64,000 nt of DNA from Syngnathus acus (lineage: Eukaryota > Chordata > Actinopteri > Syngnathiformes > Syngnathidae). The notes under the pieces are model-generated. The model had not been told where the DNA came from, ran no database searches, and was given only the letters and a program-made list of their open reading frames with translations. A program made the translations under genes and the position numbers. Positions 28,545-41,041 of the stretch are shown one piece after another (positions within the stretch are counted from its first letter, which is position 1; each line of letters begins with the position of its first letter). The DNA lies in contig NC_051104.1 in assembly GCF_901709675.1 (NCBI RefSeq), positions 869,001-933,000 on the forward strand, written 5' to 3'.

Positions 28545-29745
28545 CAGTGCAATTTATTGTGTGTGTACATATGCTCTGACCTGGTGGTGGTTGATCGGAT
28601 CCTTATTTGTCTCTTGCTCACATTCACTTACCTGGCCGTCTCAAGGTTGGGGGATGCCTGGGGTACTGTTTGGGTTGCTGGAGTCCATCAGGGCATTAAT
28701 TGTGCCAAAAAGACATCAATATCTCGCATCATTTGCCCTATTTTCAGTCGCTATAGAAAATAAAGGTCTGGTTAGACCTCAGTTAGAGTGAATCTTTGAT
28801 TATTTATTCCTCTTTAACATGATGCAGGTTATTTATATTTGTATTGTGTGTATGGCTAACTGATTATTTCAACCTTAAAACAACAAACGTAGCATATAAT
28901 TCGTTGGAAACTGGGTTAATATACAAAAACGCACGATTACGAGGTTGTTCGAATTGTGGAAATCCGGGGGGGTTAGCAATTTGTTAGCAATTTGTACATT
29001 TAATCAACGTTAGACGACACTTACTGTTTCACTATTGAGGGGAAACGCTCTCCTCCTCTTACGCCAGTCTTTTACTGTTATAATTCATTCAGAAACCAAC
29101 TTGAAAATTACCTGAAAAAAAGTCTTCATTGAATGCATATTTCGTCGTCAATCAAGTTGTCGTGCGGCGCAGTCCAAGGCGTGGCGCAGCGCTTGACTCC
29201 GCCCATACGGATTCTAATCGCATTTTTTCCCCTCTTTATTGTCATTTTGTGTTTTTCTGTAATAAATACGACGTCTTCCTTTTTAACACGTTATTAAACA
29301 TCAAAAATTACAAACTGTCAAGCCTCAGTCAAACGGGACGGAGCTAGCTGAACTGTTGCCGAAAGTGACGGAAACGTTCATTGTGGGTAGAACCGTAATC
29401 CCTGTATGATATGATTGATAATATTTGGCCCAAAATTAACCAATCAAATGAAGAAGCATACCGCACTGAATCAGAATGGGACTGGAATCGTTCCACTTTG
29501 AAATAAGTCACCCTTGAATCGTATCAAAACCCATGTATCAAATCATTTTAATTGGTCCAAGGTCCATTCATCATGGAGCTCTCAATTGGCTCATAAGACC
29601 AAATCTCAATTTAAAAAAAATAAAAATAAATAAAAAAGAAAATTAAAAAAAAAAAAGTCATAGGACTGACTTTGTTTTAATATTCAATTGATCGGGTTTA
29701 TGTGACCCAAAGATTTGGTAATAAGCGTCAGTAAGCATTAATTTG
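27776..29745. other. non-coding stretch
   Basis: Contains a 26-bp poly(A) at 28519-28544. ORFs of up to 165 codons (27758-28255) show no known domain. Nothing else is seen. Confidence 0.5.
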
Positions 29746-29753
29746 CTTGTTAG

Positions 29754-30774
29754 TAGGGGTGTAAATCGCGGGTTTTGTCACAATACGATATCATATCGGT
29801 ACAAAGAACCACGATACGATATTTGCCGATATCTTAAAGCCTGCTGTGATTCATTCACGATACATCACGATATAGTGCTCTACGATCGATATAGAACAAT
29901 ATCCTGATTTATAACAATTCATACGCAAAATCAACAAGGTACTGCAAACTCTTTATTTAGGAAATTACAAGAGTATTTTAGTATACAAAGTGCTTATTTT
30001 AACACTGAACTTTATCAAATTCCTATATTTTTTCTCATATAAGTAAGTAAAGAAAAATGAATATTCTTTCTTTTTTTGTAATACCATTAACTTTAAAGTG
30101 CATTACTGAACTATTTAATTACAAAACAAAAATAAGTTCTTTATAATGAATGTAGTAAACATTACACCTTGACCATATGTTCTAATCCAAATGCAAAAAA
30201 AAAAACATTCTCTTGCAATACCAGAGAAGTTTAGAGTTTTTACTTAGCATTTGGGGGGAAAATGTGCTCACGGAGGGCGTCGTGTCCGTGTTGTTTTCGC
30301 TGCCGCTGCTTGAGGGAGAGATGTCGTGTTTTTTCTTTAAATGTGCGGCGAGATTTGTGGTGTTCCCTGAATATCTGATCACCGCATGGCAGGATTTACA
30401 AACTGCACGTGTCTTGTCCGTTGAGCCATCTTTTCTTTGGAATCCAAAGTGCTTCCAAACGAATGACTTGAAGCCCAAAGGGGAGCGAATTTCCTCGTCT
30501 TCTTGGACACTAGCCATAGCACCAGCCCAGGAGCCGCGTAGTTGTCGGCTCCCCTTTCACGTGCCTGCTCTGCTCACAACACAACACGCCGCGCACTGCT
30601 CCCGGAAAGAGGAAGCAAGCAACAATGAACTGGATTTCAAAATAAAGTCGCGTCTAATGTCCGAGGTCAAAAACGGGCGATATAGATCGATGTTTACGTT
30701 TAGCATCGATGCCAACAAATTGTAGAGCATTATATCGATTAATCGATGTGTATCGATGAATCGTTACACCCCTA
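29754..30774 (-). mobile_element. non-autonomous hAT element carrying a BED zinc finger ORF
   Basis: Ends TAGGGGTGTAAATCG and, reversed, TAGGGGTGTAACGATTCATC are flanked by a perfect 8-bp duplication CTTGTTAG (29746-29753 and 30775-30782), the hAT hallmark. Subterminal regions are full of ATCGAT/CGATAT motifs. The only coding sequence is the N-terminal BED finger part of a transposase; the catalytic and dimerization parts are absent, so the element must have been moved in trans. Confidence 0.92.
30182..30517 (-). CDS. BED-type zinc finger protein fragment (hAT transposase N-terminus)
   Basis: The 111-codon frame starts MASVQEDEEIRSPLGFKSFV and contains a BED finger at about residues 16-66: VWKHFGF with the conserved aromatic pair, then Cys40-x2-Cys43 and His59-x4-His64. 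BED fingers give DNA binding to hAT transposases and ZBED proteins. After about residue 92 the sequence departs from the family and soon stops, so it is an internally deleted transposase or its first exon only. A downstream exon is not visible within the element. Whether it is expressed is unknown; if so it could bind element ends without cutting. Confidence 0.7.
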   Translation of the reverse strand: MASVQEDEEIRSPLGFKSFVWKHFGFQRKDGSTDKTRAVCKSCHAVIRYSGNTTNLAAHLKKKHDISPSSSGSENNTDTTPSVSTFSPQMLSKNSKLLWYCKRMFFFLHLD

Positions 30775-30782
30775 CTTGTTAG

Positions 30783-33700
30783 CGGCCAAAATCAGCCTGC
30801 ACAAATTCTGTCTGAAAAACGTTTGTAATTGCCTATAATTGCCACAGGATGGTGACAAAGCCTTTTTTCTACATTAAACAAGGCAATGGCGTGACCAAGA
30901 AAAACATCTAAGTGGAAAATTTAGAATGAATTGGAAAATTCTTAGATTCTCTTGTTTTCAATGTTTTATTAAAAAAATATTTCATTTCACAATAGTGTGA
31001 CAGGGAATATGCGACAAACATTCGTGCCGACATCCTGACGACAACGGGAGGGACAAAATATTACAATCAGCGTAAATGTCACCATCTCCAGCATGCTGAC
31101 TCCTCATTACATCTCGCTTGAGTCACAGTGCGCCATATGGTGAGAGCTGCATTATCCAAAAATATATATATAAAATAGATCAGGAGATTAAGCGTCCCCT
31201 CCTGCAACTTGATGACGTTATTTCTGGATAATACTTTGTTTTCAGCAGGGGTGGATAATTGATTCTTTTGAATTTGTCATATTTAAAATCACAGGCCTGA
31301 GTTCTCGGCTAATGTACCCAGGGACAACAGGATGGCGAGTGGTGATGATGATAGTCGTGTTGGTAGGGGAGGTGAAGCAATGATGAGCTTCCAATCGTCA
31401 GGCCAAGCGAGTCCTGTCTGTGGCAGACGATAATGTGCCTTGTAAACGGCCGCACGTCCCGGGATAATGACATGGCGAGGCGCTCTGGGCTCTTGCCGGA
31501 TGGCGCTAGTCTGATGGCGCCAATGACCTGTTCCCCGTTTAGAGCTGGGATACGGGAGACACAGCACGGCTCCATTAGCTGTGCGTCATGGAGGAAAACA
31601 CAAGGGCAAGGGGAGGAGGGAAAACAATACATAAGCACGAAGGGGACGTTTGAAAATGTTCTTTGTCGGCTAACAGCAAGCTGCCACTAATTTTGTCAAA
31701 AATAACCTAGCTAGCATTTGAGCTATTCTCGTTTAAAAGTGGAAGAGACCACACAGTATAGCCACAATTAACAAAAACAAAAATCAATTGAAACCGAACC
31801 TGGCAAACCTGTCCAATCCAATTAAAAATCACTGACCAATTTAAAATTTGCCAAGGGAACTGAGTCAAAAGGGGGTCGGGGTGTGCTGGGGATTTACAGG
31901 AGCTAAAAATGTAAATGTACAAACAAAAAGCGGGACGTCATTATGTAAAATATTTGCATTGATTGTGAGAATGTACAAATGCATCAGCATTCAAAGTATT
32001 TGCCCGTTACGTTTGTGAGCAGCCCGAGTCTGGTGCAAGGCACGCTCTAAATCCACAAGCTTGTCCAGCTGTCAAGTGTGAGGGTGGCGTTATGTAAATT
32101 AGGTACAAAATTACAAATAACAGAAAATTCACTCGGTTGTTTAATTTCACACTTCATGGGTGGGATGCAAAATATGTAGACAAGCAATTAGAATATTTTT
32201 TACGTCATGTTATATTTCTCTCTATTTGTAGACTAACAGCGCCATTGTAAAAAACAGACAGGTAGAGCTACAAGTAAGGAGGGGGTGGGGGGGGACTAAA
32301 GGCCGACCTATTCGTCAGAGCCGTTAACTCCAACCTGTTCTCCACTGGCAAAGCTTGTAATCATTTCCCCGACACGGCCTCCGGACACATCGAGCAACTA
32401 AAGCAGCGAAGTCCTCTCTCCTCACACCAGATAGCCTTGAAAATGGCAATCCTTCAGAGAAAAAAAAAAACCTCGCACAGCAAGCGGACAACTTCCAAGG
32501 ATTCTTCAATTGCCACTGCCCGCAGCTAATTAGCGGCCGAAGAGACGCGCGCATCATTCTGAACTGCTTTTCCTCAAAAGGTCAAAGTAAAAATTGAAGA
32601 TTCTAGAAGCACTAGGGATGGATTCACCACATCAAGGTCGGTGTTTTCGGTCCAAAGGTTTGATGTTAACTATCAAACCACCATGTATTAAAATGAAGGA
32701 GAAAGATGTCAGAGTTGATTAGAACAAAATGTATAAATAAAGGTTCCAAGACCGTTTTCAAGAATGTCTCAACAATTTGAACTGTCATGACATTCAGAGC
32801 CACCTTTTTCTAGGTACTCCTGTACTTACTTTCATTTTCCCCAAATCTTCTTGTTTGTACATCTCAAATTTACTTTCCACCCCCACAAAGCCGCTTGCCA
32901 GAGCCACGCTTTCCAAACTTCGAGAGCCTTAGTGTTCTCGTGTCGAGACTGGGTTGCGCGACAGCTTATCTAAATGAGGCATAGTAGAAGCGTGACATAA
33001 TCACGTTGAAGGGATGCACGCAGGCTGCCAGGAACATTGCTGCGAGCAACTCCCGTGTATTGCATTAGTGATGATTTAGCAGGAAGGCTCCTCTGGCCCG
33101 CGGATTGCTTCTCCTGAGCCGCGGCCAAGCTCGGAAAAACCCGACCCCCTTAAAAAAAAAAACATCAGGCCAGGGTGCGCACTATTACACAAACACAAGC
33201 CCTGTTGTGCATAACCTTTCGCTCACAAAGCCCTCCTCCTTTTCGGTCTCCCCCCCAAAAAAAATAAATATAGGTCATTTCGGGACTAAAAATGGCTCTG
33301 AGCCTGAGGCTTGCCAGAGCATGAAATAGACTTTACAGCACGTCCAGCAGGAAACTTTGCTTTTTGTTGTTGCCCATTTTTCATCCCGCCGCATCACTGT
33401 AATCGGGCATATGGCGTGCACATCCACCCCCACAAGACCGGCCTGCCTCCTGAATAAGATATCAGCAGGCGAGACATGCACATCCAGAGTAATACATTTG
33501 CGACAATGATATCCACCTCTGCCTTTCACTCTTGTCCTGCGCTGATAAGCACGAACGGATGGATTTCAAAATGCACGGCCTAATTATTTCCAGCATCCTT
33601 TCACAAGCCCCACAATTTGAACATTTTTTTGCTTTCTAGTGTAAATGCTCAGCGTAACGTTTATATATCACCATATCAATATTGCGTCCCACCCCTTGTG

Positions 33701-34699
33701 CTAATATAGACTAAACTAAGAGCAAAGCTAAAAGCATCTCAAAGGAGACATTTTTGCAGCTTTATTTGCTTTCCACGCACTCAGCAAACTCTGAAATATA
33801 TATATTTTTTTCGCCTTTCCAAGCATTCTCGCCTCGTGAGTCTTAATGTTTCAAACTACCGCGTCTGAAAATGGCCTCATGTTTATTTAAACTTCAAGGG
33901 CAGCGGCGGGCGGGGGTGCACGCCTGTGGTGTTTTCCTCCATCCAGCCAGCCAGCCAGCAGGCCGACCCTGGAGCCACTCGTCAGGCTAGGCTGAACATT
34001 CAAGAGACTTTAGGGGAGGTGGTGGGACTTTGGTTAGACCGGCGGCGCACACCACACGCGGCTGTGACGTCGTGCAAAAACCGCAAACCAAAGGGTGTGT
34101 TCAATAGAGGAAATTACAGGATGGAAAAAAAAAAAAAAAAGTGCTTTTCTCTGTGTTTAACAAATGCGCTGAAACAGCAAAGATTACACTCAACACAATG
34201 GGATAGGGTTGATTTTAAGAATACTCAAAAACTCTAAATGTGTTCATTGTGAACACAGACGTTATTAGAGGGTGTGCACACTTGTGCAACTTAACTTAAA
34301 TAAATATTTGTTCCCACTAGTGGAAAAATCTGTGAAATGGATGCCTTCGGGCGAATTTTGTAATATCACAAAGATTGAAACCCACTGCATACCTTATGGG
34401 TTTTCACTGAGGAAAAAAAAAAAAAGCTTTTTTTTTTTTTGTTTTTTAGAACATTCCAGGAGGTCTGGCGTTAGGACAGATTTAAGCGTAGACAACGTGC
34501 GGATCTCGGCCAAAAGTCGTGAAAGATCAAAACGGGAGGAGGAGGAGGAAGAAGGAAAGCGGCCAACATCAGACTCGGTGGATCCAATTTTAGTGTGAAG
34601 TGCGGCCAAAATGGTCCTACTGGAATGTGGAAATAATAAAATAACAGTCAAGTTAGAATGAATAAGAGTGCAAACACAAGTGTATATTTCTATATATAG
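30783..34699. other. non-coding stretch
   Basis: Poly(A) or A-rich runs occur at 34126-34140 and 34411-34425, with a TA-rich tract at 34690-34720. No gene or transposon is recognised. Confidence 0.5.
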
Positions 34700-34719
34700 A
34701 TATATAGATATATATATCT

Positions 34720-34725
34720 TTTATT
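34720..34725 (-). terminator. candidate polyadenylation signal AATAAA of dipk2a
   Basis: The plus strand reads TTTATT, giving AATAAA in the sense of dipk2a. By eye it is the first canonical hexamer downstream of the stop codon, and a TA-rich tract follows. It is not supported by transcripts here. Confidence 0.35.
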
Positions 34726-34942
34726 TCAATAATTAAACCCACTGAAAGTTGCAAGTACAACTTTTGAATGAAAGGCACAGGAACAATCAGACAACGCTGA
34801 TATAATAATACTCCAAAGGAAACGGACAGTACAAAAGTGGACAGTTAAGTCACGCATGTACAAACTCCTCCAAGCGGGGGGCGTTGACGTCACTTTTCCG
34901 GGACCAAGGAAAACGGATCGGACACAACGAAGAGGCATGTTC

Positions 34943-34967
34943 AAAAAAAAAAAAAAAAAAAAAAAAA
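34943..34967. repeat. poly(A) run
   Basis: Twenty-five consecutive A, inside the probable dipk2a 3' UTR where it reads as poly(U). Confidence 0.95.
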
Positions 34968-36078
34968 CCCCGGAGCCAAACGATTCTTATTCTTTCCTAT
35001 TCGTATTGCTTTTCCAAAACACCCTGCCAGCCACGTCCGATTCACAACATAGAGAGGGGTGCGAAACGAGACATTTGAAAAGTATTCTTTCCCAGAGGTT
35101 TTCAGTGAAGGGCGAAGGAGATGCTGCTGTTTTGGTTAGCAGCCAGGTTTAAATGGGCATTTGTGGCCACGTTTTGCCAAACTAAAAATAATCCACAAAA
35201 AAAAAAATGGTTGCGGTGGAGGGACAAGTTTTCTATTTTACCTTCAGCCTCTTTGGTTTTATCGTCACGGGACTGTGCAGTTCTCTCCTTTCTTTTTCCT
35301 ATAAGAGTATCTGTTGTTCTCACCAGTTCCTATTCACAAAAGGTGGTAGGGGGGGGGGAGAAAACGACGATGATTGCCGCCACCACCACGACGGGGACAG
35401 ACCCTGCGAGCGACGCGATTGATTGGAGCTGCAGGCTATTCGGACTTATCTGAGCTGCCTTCTCGGTTCCACCTGACGACAGGAGATTCAAGCTACCTCT
35501 GCCTTCCCTGTGGCACGCTACAGAGAGGAAAAAAATAAAAATAAGATTGGTGGTGCAGCAAAAATGTTAATGCAGCATTTTAAATGCAGCCATGAAAGAA
35601 AGCGGGGATAAAAAAGGAAAGATCCCCCCCGGGCAAACTTTCATAGGTGTTCGATTCAATGTTGTCATGAAACGTGATGATGAAATGAGGCGGCAAGACG
35701 GCGGAAGCGTGTGGTGGGTGGGGCCGGGGGGGTGAGGTCAGCGTCGCTTGATCGCACATGTTGCATTAGCCTGCGAGCAAAGTGTCGCTCAGAGCCCGCC
35801 CCCTTCCTTTTCAAATGGTGCAACCATCCGAGAAGGTTGCTCCCGATTTCTATCCCGCATTCTGCATTGCGCTCCCCAGCAGAATCTCGTTAGCGGCCGA
35901 CTCCTCTTTTCAGGCGGCAAAGCCAGTCAGTAAATCAGTCCATGAAACCGAAGGCTCTTCCGTAGACGCCGTCCTGCTCCTGCGCAAAGGGGAGCTCATG
36001 ACATCAAGGATCTCAAAGAGTTCAGAGGCGCCCGGGATCCAGTCTGCGGGCGCGTCGGACCGACGCCGACTCCGTCCA

Positions 36079-36419
36079 TTACCTGGCGGGCGAGGAGGCG
36101 GCCGAGAGCCGCGTGAGGTACTCGCGCAGTTCCTTGGCCGCCTGGAAGCGTCCGTATCGCTTCTTGGGCTTGGTGCACTCGTCCAGCAGCGCCTCCAGCT
36201 GGCCGTCTTTGGCTATGTGGGCGGGCGGATCGTGGAGGAGGCCCCCAGTGGTGCCGCGCCAGGTGGCATAGCGCGACAGCAGATTCTGGCACACGGCATA
36301 GTAGTTGTGGTCCACCATGACCCGGGAGCATAGAGAGTCCTTGGAGAAGGACAGGCAGGCCTCTCGGTCGCACTCCTCAAAGCGGCTCTCGTACCACACG
36401 TCGTAGCTCTCGGGTTTGT
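36079..36419 (-). CDS. dipk2a: dipk2a coding exon 3 and stop (residues 320-432)
   Basis: The exon starts with AC, completing Asn320, then KPESYDVWYESRFEECDREA, and ends LTRLSAASSPAR with TAA at 36081-36079. It carries conserved cysteines (336, 341, 350, 363) and the family C-terminal blocks DHNYYAVCQNLLSR, TWRGTTGGLLHDPP and PKKRYGRFQAAKELREYL. The last eight or so residues (AASSPAR region) are the least conserved part and account for the two-residue length difference from the human protein. Overlapping frames on both strands here are shadows of this GC-rich exon. Confidence 0.96.
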
Positions 36420-37923
36420 CTGTTTGGGGAGGGCGGAGGCACGTTACCGGCACATCGCAATACCAGTATACATTGTTTTTTTTACGTTTTCTTGCCACCA
36501 CAGGATGCAAAAACTCACTCGGCTTATCACAGCAACTCAATTAAACCATCAAGTGCTGCCCTGCAAGGAAATGAGTCCCACCAACGTTCCCCAAAATAGG
36601 AGGGGCGCATCAACATCAATCAGTGAGGTTGATTAAGACAGATCTCCTCGCACGCGCATTGAAGCAAAGGTGTGCACTCAAGCACCGAGGTGAGGTGACA
36701 GCAATTAATGTTCCCGCACTTGATTGACAGACGGCATCAAGAAAATGAAGCACTCCTCTTGGCCACACTAACGCACGACAGCGAGGAGATTCTTCCCAAG
36801 GATGAAGCTGAGTGTGTGGCAGGGAGGGGAGGGGGGAGCACCTCATAACAGAAACCAAAAGAAGCTCATCACTTTCTTTTGTTGGGCTGATATCGCGGGC
36901 GTGACGAAACGTACGCTGTCAAAAGCGGAGAATATCATTTTCAGTCCCAATGGATCGGTGGAACAAGCGGTACAAACGTGCGAGGTCACGTCGTCTCGTT
37001 ATTTCCCGGGGAGCGTCTTGTGAAAAAAACAACATAACGATTGAACCTCTACGAGACCGTCTCGTCAAGCTCAAAAAGCTACTTGACATTTGGGAACCTG
37101 AACGGACCTGGGAAATGCTCCAATTGTTTCGACATTGGGCCGTCTGTTCAGGTCCAGCCGGTACGCGCGCCTGCGACATTGTGAGACTGATTATCACCAT
37201 CGCCGCCACTTCCACCATAAACGTTCTTGACGCGTCGGCCCGGGTACGCAGTCGGACTTGACAAGCTCTCAGCGGCTGTCAGACGGAGAACGTCAACGGG
37301 CCGGATTGCGTTTTAAGGCGAGTCGAAAAGACAGCGTGGCAACGCGGGGAACCTTCAGCTAGCAGCTATAAAAAGTAACAAGTAGCCCTTCACGGTGCTT
37401 CAACGCAACTCCATTTGATCATCGGAATGACTTCATCACAAGAATCCCTTTTTTTATATATACGAGTCCACACGTACTACACGAAAGCTAGACAACACTT
37501 GATATCTGTCATGGGGAGCACTGGTGGGGCCTTTGCATCTGGCGACACAACATTCCATCACCTTAATAGGATTTCTGGAGAAAACGGGACAAATCAAAAA
37601 GGAGTGACTGGGTGGTCCTCCCTTTCTGTGAAGCAGCAGCGGGAAGGAGGACCAAGGGGTAGGGATCTGTCACGCGCTACGTGTGATGTATAGCTCCGTC
37701 CTTGTTATGAGGTTTATTTCAAGAAGGTGAGGGAGGGGTGGGGGGAGACAGCTCGTTATCGAGACCATCTTTGCTTTGATGGAGGCGAGCGTGTTGAGGG
37801 CAGAAGAAGCTGGATGAGGATATTCTTGGCGGCTTGGTAGAAGCAATGCCCCAGAACAGCTCCGGCTATTTAACTCATTCGCTACCAATGACGGTTAAAG
37901 ACGTCGATTTTGAGGAAACTCAC
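36420..37923 (-). other. dipk2a: dipk2a intron 2 (1,504 bp, phase 1)
   Basis: The intron is bounded by GTGAGT at 37923 and a pyrimidine-rich acceptor ending CCCCAAACAG at 36420. It splits the codon for Asn320 (A|AC). ORFs seen inside it on both strands look like chance frames. No transposon end or RNA gene is recognised. Confidence 0.9.
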
Positions 37924-38227
37924 TCTGCTTGATCAGTCGCTTGTCGGCCACTAGGACGTTCTCGGCGTCGACCACGATGACCTTTCCGTCGCGGGGGCCG
38001 ACGGCAAAGTTGTCGAAGCTGACGTCGAGCAGGTAGAGGGCGAACTCAAAGTCGTTGTTGGTCAGCTGCTCGGCGATGTCCATCAGCTGCCGGGCCAGGT
38101 CCGCCCGCTTCTCCCAGGGCGCGTTGTAGTAGCTCCACAGCTCTTCGCCCACGTAGTTGACGGCCACCACGCGCCCGCACGCCCCGAGGTACTTGGCGAA
38201 AGGCCAGCCTTCGTCCGACGGGAAACT
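37924..38227 (-). CDS. dipk2a: dipk2a coding exon 2 (residues 219-319 plus first base of codon 320)
   Basis: This 304-nt exon begins SFPSDEGWPFAKYLGACGRV directly after the acceptor TTCAG at 38230-38228 and ends AAG CAG A|GTGAGT, a consensus donor at 37923-37922 (phase 1). It encodes the kinase-like core: LLDVSFDNFAVG with Asp286 and Asn291 five residues apart, as in the HRDxxxxN catalytic loop, then VIVVDAEN with Asp305 nineteen residues after Asp286, where the metal-binding DFG Asp sits in canonical kinases. These roles follow from published remote-homology predictions for the FAM69/DIA1 family; catalysis cannot be shown from sequence. Confidence 0.96.
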
Positions 38228-40997
38228 CTGAAGGGAAAACAAACTCCAGTTGAAGCGCAAATTTGAAAAGTTTAAAGAGCGGCCGTGGTCATTATCGGAA
38301 AAGCGCTTGTTGAATTTGCAACGGGAACTGGTTTTCCTCGCATAAAGAGAGAAAGAGAATAATCCCAGACATCAAACGCAAAGTTTGCCGTGCAGCCTTG
38401 GGTAACATTTGATACGCCGGTGTAAGCACAAGATTTGAGAATCTGCCAAAAGGAGCGCATGAAACGGAGCCAGCGATGGCTACAGCGGATTAAATCTAAT
38501 AGAAAAAAAGCCGTCTTGCGTTCGAAGCCCCAAGCCGATATCTGCCACCTGCCATTACGGTAAACCTAACGGTTATTTGCGTCCGCCGAAAGTTTAAGTC
38601 GTCACCGTGCCCGTTTAGCAGTGAAAATGCGTTTTAGTGATTCAGCAAAAAAAAGTTCCTCCGAACCGAAGCCTCTAACAACAACAAACAAGTTGTTTAT
38701 GCAAATGTATTTACAAGGAAATGTTACAAATAGCTGCTTTGTTGCCACTCTTCTCCATTAGCTACAACACACGCTGTGCTGAAAACACGGCCTTGTCATT
38801 AAAAGACTATTACCATTTCAAAGCGGTTCAGAGTTTAAGCAAGGCTTGAAAGAGAAAATCCAGATTGCACCAATGTGTTGGGGCTTCTCTCAATTTTCTG
38901 TCAAACTGTCCTTTTACGATAAAGTGTACCGGATGGGAGCTTCCTATGTAACGAATCCCACAAAGGCTGCTGTTCCTGGCAAGGCGGTCGAGGAAAGGGG
39001 AGGGGAGGGGGGGGGGGGACTCGTGTTTCCAAATCCTGAAACCCGATAGCGAAATGTCAGGGAACACGGAACGTTACTGTTGGCAAGGTGTGAACTACTC
39101 CTGACCGCCGTGTCGCCGGAGGAAAGTCGACGCTCTGCCGCCTTTTGGTGCCTGCGAGGAGGCTTTTACATATGCATGGCGAGCTCACCTTAAATATTGA
39201 TGAAATACAAATTATTTAAACGTTATTCTCCCTGACGGTTTATCACAAATGCGGATTACATCGCCTGTATAGGAATGGAGTAAAGTGAGGCCGGGAAAGT
39301 TTTTGTGTGTTTCAAATGGGAATCGAAAAGGGCAGCGGCGCTAACCAGTATTGACTGAGCTCGAGAACACAAGCCAAAATAGGTCCAAAATAATTTGGTT
39401 CTGATTAGTGCCACAAAAATAGATCCAAGACCACACATGAAGCACAATGGGCTTCCACCGGGCCGTCACTCCTCTTGGGGCCCAGTCACCCTGTTTTGGC
39501 AAGGACTCCTTCTGAATTCTGCCCTTACTTTGGGGTTGACAGCCTTCCTCGACAAGTTTTGTAAAAGTGACAGCAAAGGGGAGCAGATATCCTTTGGTGA
39601 CAATTTGGAGATTCCAGAGGAATTTGGGATTAGAGGGCCTAAGTATCTAAAATGGCTTTTTAAACATAGAAAGTGAAAGATTAGATTGAAGCTGGATAAT
39701 TTGCTGGTATATCCCTATTAGGCCCGTTTCCTCTGACCCAAATGCAAACCTTGGATTGCGCCGTGTTGATGCAACTCTAAGCAGCTCTTGGCCATGTTGA
39801 CAAAACTCGGCCCGTCCAACGGAATGGCTGAAGCGGCTTTACCGTTCAAAAAAAAATCCTCCCAAATTGAAGCCCCTGCAGCCAGGTTTGGCGGATGAGA
39901 CGAGAATGGAGAAAGCCAAAGCTGGGAGGAGAGTAAAGCGGTGTACGTATGCTGCCTTACGAAAGCCTCTCTCCGCTCTTTGGTTGTCAGGTTGCAGCCT
40001 GAAAGGATACAAAAGCGGAGCGCCAGAAGCTTGGGGGAAGGGGGGGGGGGGGGGCAACGGATGATTACCCCGAGGCAACTTTCAGACTTCCTGTCAGCGT
40101 GTGTTACGAGAAGGCCTTCATGTCGCCGTCTCCTGCTCTTAACTCTCATTCGACGGTCTCTGCATACTCGGGTGCCATTTTCAATGAGGGGCCCGTATTT
40201 ACGTGTGAAAAGCAAACGGGCCAACTGAAGGCCAGGACTAGCGAGCGGCGTACTTGAAAGACTCGACGACTTCCTATCACCGAGCTTGATAAATACGGCG
40301 CATGTCCCGCCGATCGCTCTCCCTCAGCGCTCTTTAAACGGTTACTCGGCAGAAGCCATTACCGTCTGCAATGAGGCGTTGAGGAGGGGGGGTCGGTGGG
40401 CGGGGACGGACGAAATGAGTTGGATACACTTCTCTGCCATCTCTGAGCAGATCTGAGAAGTTTCCTGCAAGAGGCGTACGAGCGCACAGGTGGTAAATTT
40501 TACTATTTGTGTCCCCCGGAGACGGCGTGCATTTTAAATGCGCTGAAAATGCAATTCTGGTTACGACTTTTTGTGATGCCAAATTCTATCCCTGCCAATT
40601 GATGACAATCTGCTAAAGTTGGACATACGCCGTATATTGTTCAAATTGTGGCACGTGGCACTGCACGGGTGCTGGAAAGTAAACGCTAACGACTTAAGCT
40701 AGCGTCATCTAGCATCTGAGTCGTACGTAAAAGCGGCTCACTGTCAACACCCCGCATTTAATGAGCTTAATGGGGCAACCAGCACAATGTCTAGTCCAAA
40801 GCTCTGTTTGAAATGCATAGGCAAGTAAATTGCTGTTTTACTGTCACGCCTCCAAAGTGGCAATTGAGCAAGAACACAGGATGCGAGTCGTGACATGCAG
40901 TCGTCGATTCACGATGGACCTCTGTTCCGAATTCGGAAAATGTCGTCGTCATCCAGTAAATACGATCTAATACGAAGAAATGTAATAAACAAGACTG

Positions 40998-41001
<4 letters not shown>

Positions 41002-41041
<40 letters not shown>
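41002..41041. repeat. (CA)n microsatellite in dipk2a intron 1
   Basis: About twenty perfect units. The Cys-Val ORFs over it are artefacts. Confidence 0.95.

Larger units (their letters stand above)
34700..36078 (-). other. dipk2a: probable dipk2a 3' UTR
   Basis: The 1.4 kb after the stop codon lacks a further conserved ORF and leads to the first AATAAA on the minus strand near 34720. It includes a poly(T) run in the sense direction (plus-strand A run 34943-34967). The extent is inferred from the hexamer alone; an earlier non-canonical site is possible. Confidence 0.4.

Noticed and set aside
35782-36333. 183-codon plus-strand ORF over dipk2a exon 3
   Set aside because: It is antisense to a conserved GC-rich exon and has no known domain; it is a shadow frame.
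39395-39676. 93-codon plus-strand ORF in dipk2a intron 1
   Set aside because: No similarity to known proteins and no promoter or splice support.
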